62,500 bases of DNA from Mesostigma viride (lineage: Eukaryota > Streptophyta > Mesostigmatophyceae > Mesostigmatales > Mesostigmataceae): the NCBI GenBank assembly GCA_009746045.1, contig RPFO01000165.1:3635918-3698417 (forward strand), in the 5' to 3' direction. The notes under the pieces are model-generated. The model saw nothing but the letters and a program-made list of their open reading frames with translations, ran no database searches and was not told where the DNA came from. Positions 52,454-61,689 of this stretch are shown piece after piece (position 1 is the stretch's first letter; the number at the start of each line of letters is the position of its first letter). The position numbers and the translations under genes were made by a program.

Positions 52454-53788
52454 ATCTGGGGAGGACTGGATCTCCAAGAAATGCGTGGAACCTGTCAATG
52501 ACCTGCCTCCTGCACGACGTCTACTCAAGCTCAAGTTTGTCATCAAGATGAAGGAGGTGGACGGGGTCAAGGTACCACATGTCAGGCGGCAGTGCTGAAT
52601 GAGTTCAAGGGTACTGGTGAGTGCACGGCTGAGGAGTTGTATACCCCTGGGATGCTGCATGACACTTGGAGGCTGCTGCTGTGTGTATTTCTAGGCCTTC
52701 TCAACAAGGGCTTGGACTATGGCTCAGTGGTGGTAGACTTCAAGAGGGCATTTCTGGAGGGGGATGCAGATGTGGCACAGGAAAAGTGGGAGGGCAAGAC
52801 GCCTTTCTATGTCAGGGTGCCTGCTGTATGGAAAAGGGATATCCACACGGAGTTCCTTAAAATCCTCAAGGGCCTGGAGGGCCTGAGGTCAAGTCCAATA
52901 ATCTGGAGGGAGACTCTCAACCGTTTCCTGAAGGAGCATTGCAACTTGAAGGTTCCTCCTGTGGACCCCTGTCTGTTTCTGGGGCAATGGGAAGGCCTAC
53001 CAGTGTATGCTTCGCTGCACGGGGATGACCTGCACCTGCTGGCTCCTACATCGTGGCTTAATAAGCAGTTGATCTCCATCATTAAGTCCAAGTTTCCTCT
53101 GGGGAGGGAGCAATGGCAGGTGGAGAATGAGCCTCTGCTGTTTGTGGGCATGGAGGCCACACTGGTGAAGAAGGGGGGAGAATGGCGTATGCTGCTGGTG
53201 GGGGGTAATGATTATCAAGAAACCCTCATTAGCAAGCTTCCTCCAGTCATCACACAGGCACTGTGTCCTATGGCCAGGGGCATGGTTGCTTGGGTGGCAG
53301 GCATTTCCAGGCCAGACCTTATGGTCATAGCCAGGTTGCCTGATGACATGCTGATGGAGCTAGGGTCTGCCAAGGTGGCTGATCAGGTCAGGGCTTCATC
53401 TGGCATTCTGTTGTCTGCAGTGGATTTATCACAACCCATTTGCATGGAGCTGTATGTGGATAGCTCAATGGACAGCAGGCAGGTCTCCAAGGTCAGGGGC
53501 AGGGCTGCAGGGCTCTTTGTGCTCAGACAGGAAGGCCTGGGGAGTTTGGTGAGCTGGTTCAGTCGCCTGCACAAACGGGTGGCTGTCAGCAGTGATGTGG
53601 CAGAATGCAGGGCTATTTGTGAAGGCATTCACACAAGCCTTTATCTGAAGGAGTTGCTTCATCAGATGACTTCTAACACTCCTTGGCCACTTCAGGTTAC
53701 CACTCTTCTAAAAACAGACTCCATGGGGATGGTGCAGTTTGTGCACAGGCAGATGGCCAGAAGTAGGGACTTGGATTATCTCCTTCTT
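52454..53788 (+). pseudogene. Copia 3 reverse transcriptase and RNase H
   Basis: After a short piece in another frame (KLKFVIKMKEVDGVKVPHVR), the frame from 52592 reads YTPGMLHDTWRLLLCVFL, VDFKRAFLEGDADV (first Asp), LKGLEGLRSSPIIWRE, VDPCLFLGQWEGLPVY and SLHGDDLHLLAPTSW (HGDD at about 53018-53029). RNase H has ELYVDSSMDSRQVSK, VAVSSDVAECRAICEG and KTDSMGMVQFVHRQMARSRD. It is cut at 53788 by the TA-flanked element and resumes at 55122. This is the most complete RT of the family in the window. Confidence 0.88.
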
Positions 53789-53789
53789 A

Positions 53790-55119
53790 GTCCGGAAACA
53801 GTTCGATATATCGAACTGTTTGACCCCCGGTGGCGCGGCGCTCAATTCCAGGAGCGCCGCGCCACCCGTGACGGATGTCAGTGGTCCGGTGGGTCTGGGA
53901 ACACTTAGGGACGAAGGTGATGCATTGGTTTGGGGGTAATATTCGCCATAGCCTGGTAAATACAACGTGTATTGAGACAGTATCACGTGACTTTGGCGGG
54001 AAATTTTCACTCGCGCGCGCGTAACGAGATATGGCTGCTAGCGTGCCGTTATCAAGGAATTTTTGCGTCTCGCGGCTTGTAATGGTTCAGAATGTTGCTC
54101 AGAATGATGATGCGTGATTTTCGTAGGTCAGGGGTGGCCAGATGTATAGCATTGGTAAAATACAGGTAGGACATTACTGCTTTCTTGGTTGTCAGTACCA
54201 GATGAGTAATGGCATGCCATATTTCGATTTTCTTATTATGGCCCGGCAGTCTGCGCCAGCCCGAGCTCCCAGTTTTGGTACGGGACATCCGCAGCAGCGT
54301 CCCTGTGAATTCGGATGCGTTTATAGGTCATCTTTGCACAGAACATCAACCTGGTAATCATGTCGGATGCATGCATTATGCGGCTATGGCGGCCTATGCC
54401 TGGAAAGCATTAGCCAGTGTGAGATATGAGGGTCCCGGCCAGCAGAACCCGGAAAGGTCGTGATCAAGCCAGGTACGGCAACGTGTTTGCATGTCGTTCG
54501 CACGGGAATCTGTCGTTTATACATCCATTTTACACGAGTGTATCAGTGCCTCTTGCAGCAGGTTTCCATGCCTGCTGTATGAGTGCTATTAGCCCCAAAT
54601 CTGCTCAGTTTGTGATGTTTCTTTGGAGGATGCCATTCCGTTAGTGCTGGTTTAGCCCTTCTTTGTTTCCCAGCACTTTTTACAGTCCTATGTGGCTGTA
54701 TACAATGCATAAGTGTGTGGCATTTCATGGATGGCTGCTTACGCGCGCGTAACCCACACACGTAAGTGAGCGCATTAAATAGGTCAGATGGGCTATCCGT
54801 GCGGTCTGACCCAAGGAAAGCATGGTGGCACTATCTATTAAAATTGTCCAACCCCAGAATAATTTTTTAGAACCCTCCCTGCAGGGGTAAACTACTAAGG
54901 GGATTTCCCTTGCCTGAAAATGATCGTCTTTTGTCCAACTTTGGCAGTAAATATCTTGCAAAGCACTGAATGGACTTGATATATTATTGCATTTTCTAAA
55001 AGCCCTTGAAGTGTAGATACTCCTAGCACCTTGGTTGGGGGTATTTGGAGTTGTGGCCTATGAGTTATGATTTTTTCCATTTTCAGGGGTCTAAAAATGC
55101 CAAAAACCCATTCCCGGAC
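53790..55119. mobile_element. TA-flanked DNA element with palindromic end
   Basis: Ends GTCCGGAA and, reversed, GTCCGGGAA, with TA on both sides (53788-53789 and 55120-55121). Copia 3 RNase H reads through when the insert is removed (DLDYLLL then MELSSLANIEHIPGVDNPAD). A 26-bp perfect palindrome (53796-53821) and a 15-bp-stem hairpin (53829-53866) sit at the left end. No transposase is visible in the 1330 bp, so it is non-autonomous. A TA duplication suggests mariner-like or another TA-targeting family. Confidence 0.8.
53796..53866. repeat. 26-bp palindrome and adjacent 15-bp hairpin
   Basis: 53796-53821 is self-complementary around TCGATATATCGA. 53829-53843 (GGTGGCGCGGCGCTC) pairs perfectly with 53852-53866 across an 8-base loop. 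Both lie within 80 bp of the transposon terminus. Confidence 0.95.
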
Positions 55120-55121
55120 TA

Positions 55122-55312
55122 TGGAATTGTCCTCCTTGGCCAATATTGAGCATATCCCTGGGGTTGACAATCCTGCTGATGCTTTGACCAAGCTAGTGCA
55201 GAAGGCAGCAGTGCAATACAAGGTTCTTCAGTCTCTGATGGACCCATCTCAGCAAGCCATGTCTAAGCTGGTGCCTGGTTATAGGGCATTGGAAAAGCAG
55301 ATTGTGTGGTAG
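55122..55312 (+). pseudogene. Copia 3 RNase H, C-terminal end
   Basis: Continues the RNase H after the TA-flanked insert: LSSLANIEHIPGVDNPAD then ALTKLVQKAAVQY, ending QIVW and a TAG at about 55310. It matches the copia 1 and copia 2 ends (HVAGLDNPADALTKLEE). Confidence 0.85.
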
Positions 55313-55870
55313 TGTCAGCATTGTGACTGGCATAATACCTGTATTTTAGTCTGTACTAAGGCTCATGGACCATGGTACACTCACTCTGATTTTAATCAGG
55401 ATACAGCCAGGTTTTGGCTGGGGTTCATGCTGTTGACTACACAAGGTTGACATGTCCATTACAGACCATGTATTCTATTTTAAAAGAAATGTATATTCAT
55501 TGAGAATGATAGATTACGGAGGTGAGATAGGCATGCAACATAAGGAAAAACCCGATAACTGGGAGAATAACCCTGAAGAAATGTATATTTGTACATACTT
55601 CTCACAATGGTCTGGGAACCTTCACACTGGGGTTTATAGGGCGGGGTTCGATTCCCTGGTATTATGTTTCTACAAGCTGGCCTGTTCAGGTGTTTGCCTG
55701 TTCAGACTTCCCTTGTTCCCCAGGGCAGGATGTAATTGTTGCCTCTGTGTTTCATTTTGTCATTTGTTTGCTGTGGCAGTTTACCATCTGGCAAGTAGAC
55801 GGGCGCCATAAGACGGGCGCCAATACTAACCTGTTGAGAGTATGACGGGAAAACTATTGTAATTGTTAGC
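55313..55870 (+). other. Copia 3 3' untranslated region
   Basis: Contains GGTTCGATTCC (55645-55655) and two CGGGCGCC copies (55800-55807, 55814-55821), in the same order as in copia 1 and 2. The expected polypurine tract and 3' LTR are absent. Confidence 0.65.
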
Positions 55871-57620
55871 CATACCACGGTCCTTAATTTAGGACAAAGT
55901 CCTAAATTAAGGACCAATTTACTATAACCGAGGTACCGGGGGGGGGGGGTCACTATATGGACCGTACCCCATGTGGACCGTACCCGGCATGATGTACCCG
56001 ACCCGTGGTACCGGCACATGGTACCCGGATTCCGTGCCCGGGTACCGGGTATAATGGCGGGAAAGTAGGTACCTCGACCAAAAATATAACCGATTTTGGA
56101 GCGAAAAAGTGGGTGCGGGAATGATCTGAGGTGGATATGGCGACCTGACAATCGTGGCCGGCGTTTTCACGTGCGTTCATCATTTCGGGCGACCAGTAGC
56201 AAAAACGAAAGGTCGTTAGTTATGCTTAAAGGCTGTGAAATTTTCTGCGCAAGTTTTTATGTGTAGCGCTGTAGCACAGCGGCACATCACAAATGGGTCG
56301 CAGATCGCCTGCTCGCGGAGGGTCGATTTTGGCACAAACATGTTAGTGTATTAGCAATGGTGGTGCGAATCAAGCCAGGAAATTTTTGTGGACGATTTTG
56401 ATAATAGTCTGGAGTTTAGAAACGGAGTATTTGACATGGGAGCGCCTGGGCTGTGATATTCTTGCCCGATTTCCATTGTCGACCATGTTTTAGGGACGTT
56501 CAGGCTGGGCAGCGAGCGCACCTTATAGGTCTTCACTTTCGGTATTTCTTGGACCTAGAACGCATCACAAGCGTGGTTTATATCATTTTCGAACCGGTTG
56601 GCCAGCTTTGGTGCGCTCAGCTCTCGGAAAGCTGACCTCGCTGCGGACTTCAGCGACTTTTTTGCAACCATCTGGAATGAGGCGACGTAAGTAGCAGGTA
56701 CGTGCCGGGGTGCCCTAGATCATGAGTGTAACTGGCAACGCTGTCGTGGTGTTTTGAGTCAGCCAGCTATGCCTAAAAAGAGGGGACGCTCTCTGTGCAC
56801 ATAACTGTCACACATAGTTGGTTTACGTCATACAATTTTTTACGTCTCTATCTTCGTCGTCCGCTGCAGCTAAAACACACATGCGTAAGAGCAGTTTTAC
56901 TCATGTGTTAGTTATAAACCATGGTCCTATGGCCTGCAGTCGTTCAGGGTGTTCTCAGACAGTATATACAGTATGGTTTACGTGTTACATGCACCCTGAA
57001 TTCACTCACAAAGCGTTGCATGTTAGCACAACGTTGTTCTGTAACTTGATTTGGCTGCATTCATGTGTTAGTTGCAATGCAAATGCAATGTTTTTTCATC
57101 GCTGGGTGGTGGCCAGCATGTCCGTGATGTCAAAGAAGGTTTGGCATATGCTTAGAGAAAGTTTACCGCAAGGGGTGGGCCATGTTCAAGCCGGGCAACC
57201 TCAGCAACCATGCAACCGTATATTGCATTACCTGCACCATCTGTGACACCGTTAAGCACGCGTATATATAGAGGCAGCCACAGCAGGGTATGGCCTTGTT
57301 ATACGCTGCCCCGCCATCCCAAGGCCTCGTAGGGTCCCCTAGCGCTTGTAAGATGCTCAAGGGACCGTGTGGATAGCATGGTCATGCGTTGACACTAATT
57401 GGTCCTATTGGTCCTAAATTCTCATTTTGACCAAATTCGCGGTTTGAGGCCTGCCATGGGCCAGGGTCCATTCAGGCACTAAATGTAATTATTTGAACCC
57501 AGGTTTTTGTCCAAAATTCAAAAAGTGTGTTATCTGTCAGTGGTAAAAATGCCAGGGTCGAAATTTGATGTTTGCACATATATTTTTTAATTCAAACTGG
57601 TCCTAAAATAAGGACTTTTC
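55871..57620. other. Unassigned non-coding DNA with a 17-bp inverted repeat
   Basis: A perfect inverted repeat at 55879-55915 (GGTCCTTAATTTAGGAC, 3-base loop) resembles GTCCTAAAATAAGGAC near 57600, so these may be the ends of another DNA element of about 1.75 kb. From 55930 to 56070 the sequence is full of GGTACCGG and GTACCCGG motifs beside a run of about 13 G. No gene is recognised. Confidence 0.35.
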
Positions 57621-58091
57621 TTGGTAACATGGACATAATACGTCTTACTTTGTCAAGTGGTATTTTTATTGTCATGGATTTCTCGTACTTATATTGAATA
57701 TGTACTGGGTTTTATGGGATTAGTATCTGGGATTAATGTAACTCACCGCCAGAAGGTCATTGTACTGGAGGCTCTACCGAGGTGATGGGATTAATTCCTG
57801 GAGAAGACCTCATAGAATTAACCTGTATGTATTTAATTTTGTGTGTTTCTTATATCTGGTGGTACTATGTAATGCCACTTCCATAGGTTTTTATCCATTT
57901 CTCATGGAATGGTTTTCCCTGTGGCAGATCTGTTTCTTTTCCAGTTCCTTAAAAGAAAGGGCTGGGGGAATGGCAGTGGCCATTAAAGACCTGAAGATCT
58001 GTTCAAGCTTCAAGCTGGAGTGAAGGACATTTCAAGCTACTTCAAGGGTCCCTGGCAGGGGATGTGATCCCTAAAGAAAAGAAGGGATTGG
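57621..58091 (+). other. Copia B 3' internal region and polypurine tract
   Basis: Non-coding sequence ending in AAAGAAAAGAAGGGATTGG directly before the 3' LTR at 58092, a good polypurine primer for plus-strand synthesis. An 87-codon frame (57760-58020) has no recognisable motif. Confidence 0.6.
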
Positions 58092-58709
58092 AGTTGACGT
58101 AAAGGATTTTACCTTAGATGGATAGAGATTGTTACGCTCTTTCCAACGGCACCTTGAACGCCTCATTTGGTTACGGGACGTAAAAGTTATGACGTTTCCT
58201 AGGCTGTGCCGACAGTACCCGGCGCGCCAATGTGGGCGCGTACGGACCCAGGATGTACAAGTGTCACTTTGATAGTCCGCAGGACGTTGACAGGACTTGT
58301 ACAGGACTTGATGGTCAATTGATAGGCAAGCGTGCTGTAGCGCGCCAGGACCTATGAGACAATTGATGCTGAGTATGGTACGGATAGGTCCACAGGACTA
58401 GCCGTATGGACAATTGATAGATCTGCGCGCCAAAGGCGTGCCAGAGTCTGTGTAATCAATTGATTGACAGTTCAGCTGTGACAGTACAGCTGAATACTTG
58501 GACGCGTCCCTAGCAAGCTATATGTGTGCTTTGGTAGCCTCTAGGACGCTAGCTCTTGCGTGCACGTTCTCTTGGCACAGCGACCCTGTCGTCTGTGCTA
58601 CGTGCAGTCTCGGACGTGACGTGACTTACGTCTGTGTTTTCTCATTATAATAAAGGCAACTTTCCTGCAAGAGCCATGGATTCCCTCGGGAGTAAACTCT
58701 CATTCAACT
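58092..58709 (+). repeat. Copia B 3' LTR
   Basis: 618 bp, nearly identical to 48331-48947. Starts AGTTGACG (versus AGTTAATG) and ends CATTCAACT, followed by the duplication TTGTG (58710-58714). Confidence 0.95.
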
Positions 58710-58714
58710 TTGTG

Positions 58715-59788
58715 CGCCAAGTATCCTGTTGCTTCCTGCTGATCACCCTTCAGAAAAGCCCTCTTGAAATCTACCATGCAGCACAGAGCTATAGGGTATC
58801 CCCTTGTTCAGAAAAGACAAGTAAATGCACACCAAAATACTCCATGTATCATGCAGCATCCCTGGTGTGTAAAGCTCCTCGTCTGCTAACTGTCCAGTGC
58901 CATGGTACTCAGTCACAACTGGTCTAACATGTGGCACCTGCACGCCATCCACCTCCTTGAGCTTGAGGACAAACATCAACCTGAGCAGCTGGTGATCCTC
59001 GGGGAGGACATCCACAGGCTCTGCACAGTTGGCAACTATCCACTCATGCCCAGAAGCAACAAAGCCAAGAGTCCATGCCTTAGCCATCTTGGGGCTTTGC
59101 ATCATCTCCACTAGCTTGCGCCAAGCAAGGTACAGGACTCGTTCCTGGGATCTGGTACCTCTGCACACCCAACTCACGTGGGTCAAACGTAGTAGGGAGG
59201 ATCAGCAGGTCCCCAGCAACGGGCTCCTTTGTATCAGGCCCCTCTGCCACTTGACCCCTCACAGCCCTCACAGCCACACTAAGACGCGCTGGGACTAGCG
59301 ATACCTCTGCAAGGGAAGGCGGCCCTGCCCCTCTAATGCTAGCTCCTCAGAGGTTATCCTCACCCCTGGTAAGCACAAGAAGTTCTGTCCTAGAACGGCA
59401 GGCCCCTGATACCCTTCTACCACGCGTGGTATATATACAGCTATATACACTGAACGTGGTGGGCACCCCCAGGATAGGCACACTCACTTCTCCCAAGATC
59501 TTCATGGACACATTCCCAGAGAAATCAGACACGTGCACCTAGGCAGCTAGGGGATGACCACTGCAAGCCTGCAGCATCCTCTACCCTTCGAATGGACACC
59601 TGTGAGTTGGTATCCACCTCTAGTGCTGGTGCCCCACATGACCCCCATCCCGTGAGCTTAGATACCTTGGGATCACGCTTGCTGTTCTGCAGAGCTCGAA
59701 TGATGTCCGCCATAAGCAGCCCCCTAGCTGGACTGTGGTGCAGCCCTGGCCACCTCTGGCCTTGTGACAGACGTCTCAGCAGACTCCA
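58715..59788 (-). pseudogene. Copia 2 protease and N-terminal RT
   Basis: Read on the minus strand from 59788. Protease-like ALEVDTNSQVSIRRVEDA, FSGNVSMKILGEVSVPILG, then RT with RLMFVLKLKEVDGVQVPHVR and YTPGMLHDTWSILVCIYL. The frame shifts several times; an extra 20 bp or so near 59430-59450 (TATATATACAGC) breaks the protease. The 59788 end is the start of CACTA 2: the copia 1 equivalent reads GATTCCAGCTCACC where this one reads GACTC followed by CACTAGG. Confidence 0.8.
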
Positions 59789-59799
59789 CTAGGAACTCG

Positions 59800-60065
59800 G
59801 CTGAGAATTTATTCTCAGATTAATCTCAAAAAATTCTCAAGATTCTCAAAAATATGTGAAAATCTGAGAATGTTGAGAATGTCTGAGAATTTTTTGTCAG
59901 TTTTCTGAGAATATTGAGAATAACTGAGAATAAATGAGAATAATTATCAATATTCTCAGTTTTGTGAGAATAACTGAGAATATGCCTGAGAATGACTGAA
60001 AAAAGCTGAGAATATATTCTCAATATTCTCAGGTCCAATACTCTCAGGGGAACCCAACGAACCGA
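59800..60065. repeat. CACTA 2 subterminal repeats
   Basis: Short units of CTGAGAATA and TTGAGAATA are repeated about 20 times in both orientations. The motif is unrelated to the GGTAAAAAGT motif of CACTA 1, although the terminal 12 bases are the same. Confidence 0.85.
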
Positions 60066-60280
60066 GAAAACTGAGAATACCACAAGGACCCCCAAAACTG
60101 ATAAAAACACAAGGACCCAAAAAACGGAAAAATACACAAGTCCCAAGAAAACCATCACAGCAAAACGAGCATTGCAAACTTTATTAAAATTATATTCTGA
60201 TTTGGCACGCCGCAAATATGCTTGGCAGGTGCAAAATAACCACTGAAACAATAGCGTTGTGTGCAGCCGTATGCCAAAAA

Positions 60281-61566
60281 TCAAAAGTCTTCCGCAGACT
60301 CATCACTGGTTTGATACCCATCATCCTCATCAGTATTCTCATAATCTGTCTCCCTATAGTTCACATCAGCACGCAGTCCCCCACTCGACCGCGTTCCCAC
60401 AGATTGTGGTGGCACCGTTGCCGGAGCAGAACTTGGACCTGCCTCCGGGGCATCAGTCCCCTTGCGCTTTGTGCCTGGCCAAGCCCTTGGCGCTGCAGGT
60501 GCCTTGCCCTTGCCAAGGGGTGGCTTGGGTGCTTTGGTTTGACCCGCCTTCTTCTTCTTCTTCTTCTTGGTCGTCTTCTCGACAGCTAGTCTCCGCCGGC
60601 ACTTCATCATCAGGGATATCAAGCACAGGCAGAGGATCCCAATCAGCCTCGAGGGAGCGCGTCACAACATTACTCAAAGGGCCCTGCGCGTCATTGACCA
60701 TGTTCCACGGCAGCTTGGCTGGAATCACCACCATTTCAGGCGCAAACGACTTGTCGACCACATACCCCACTGAACTGACCGATGTTGGCAAAACAAACTT
60801 GGGGCTACGTGGGGCGTCGGCACTGCTGATCACAATCAACCTCTCACTAGGAAGGTGAGCGACATGACCAGGGTCGAAAAGCTCAACCCTCAGCACCAAC
60901 TGCGATCCCCATTCTGGCATGGGCGCTGCTAGGGCAGTTTGCAAAATGTGTGTTATGTGCCCAAACTGCAACGCGCCGTCAGGCTGGTGGTACGCGATGC
61001 CAGAATTTTGGTGCCGCCGAGCTTGCGTGCCATCAGCGTGCTCCGTGCGATAGTTGAACCCATACATACGCACTTTGTCGAATTCATCCGCTTTGTCTCG
61101 CACGCCTGCCACAGCTGCCTTGATGCGCTCAGGCACCAGAGGCGCCTTGTTCAATGCAGCCCAATGCTGCACGTAACCCAACTCCTTGCAGTAGTGCGCC
61201 CTGCATACAGAACATGCATGCAAGCACAATAGCAGGTACACAACAGCGTTACTATGGTCAACAATTAAGTTTAAGGGCCAAAAATGCAAAGCTTGTCATC
61301 ACCAAAACACTCAAACAGCTGGACTACTATGCAAAAAACAACGTATGGAGTCCGCATCCGCAAAGCCTGATAAACTTTAACTAGCAAATGTCCATAAAAA
61401 GTCCAAAACCAGGAGCGAGCTTACCAGTACTCCTGGTCACCATTCTTCTCCGGATCGGTGTAAGTCGCGCGCTGCAGTGCATCCCCCACCAACAGCGCCC
61501 GCACCTCCTCAAGCTCGCCTGAAGAAAAGCGGTAATGATTTTGGCGTCGGCGGCGGCCCAGCTCAA
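60281..61566 (-). pseudogene. CACTA 2 transposase, C-terminal part
   Basis: Two exons are clear. 61566-61425 ends ATYTDPEKNGDQEYW at the donor GTAAGC. 61200-60281 starts at the acceptor TATGCAG and has VRMYGFNYRTEHADG, LVLRVELFDPGHVA and LPTSVSSVGYVVD. They align exon for exon with CACTA 1 (EYKDPEVNGDEAYW; VHLYGFNYRTKEAD). The frame shifts inside a (CTT)n run at about 60551-60569, which encodes a Lys tract; the downstream frame ends DEDDGYQTSDESAEDF at 60281. A minus-strand AATAAA lies near 60180. The upstream exons lie beyond the tandem array. Confidence 0.78.
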
Positions 61567-61689
61567 CCATGCGCGAGGGCACTAACCGTCTTTCTCACCG
61601 GGGCGGCACGGTAACCGGGCCGGTGCGCCAGTTAGCCGGGGCGGTAGCCAGTCCAGTTACCGTGCCGCCCCCGGCAACCGGCCCCGGCA

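Larger units (their letters stand above)
50453..55870 (+). mobile_element. Copia 3: internally deleted copia element
   Basis: 5' LTR 50453-51096, ORF1 fused to protease (51122-52453), RT (52592-53788), RNase H end (55122-55312) and 3' UTR to about 55870. Relative to copia 1, gag and integrase are missing: ORF1 runs directly into protease. No 3' LTR was found; the copia-like sequence fades near 55870. A TA-flanked DNA element (53790-55119) is nested in RNase H. Confidence 0.8.
48331..58709 (+). mobile_element. Copia B: young LTR element of a second copia-like family
   Basis: LTRs at 48331-48947 and 58092-58709 differ by three substitutions and one indel. Perfect duplications TTGTG lie at 48326-48330 and 58710-58714. 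LTR ends are AGTT...AACT, and the internal region begins CGTATTACAATC. ORF1 (48975-49760) and a gag-like remnant (49886-50452) follow; the polypurine tract AAAGAAAAGAAGGGATTGG precedes the 3' LTR. Copia 3 is nested at 50453. Assignment to copia rests on LTR and leader resemblance, since no RT of its own is seen. Confidence 0.88.
43215..59788 (-). mobile_element. Copia 2: second copia-type element, multiply interrupted
   Basis: Same family type as copia 1, but diverged. The 3' LTR is at 43215-43883, then 3' UTR, RNase H (44860-45265), RT (47601-48325) and RT/protease (58715-59788) on the minus strand. It is interrupted by a piggyBac-like element (45270-47596) and by copia B (48331-58709). The open frames resume across both. 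The 5' part is cut at 59788 by CACTA 2, so the 5' LTR and the flanking duplication lie outside the window or are lost. Confidence 0.88.
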
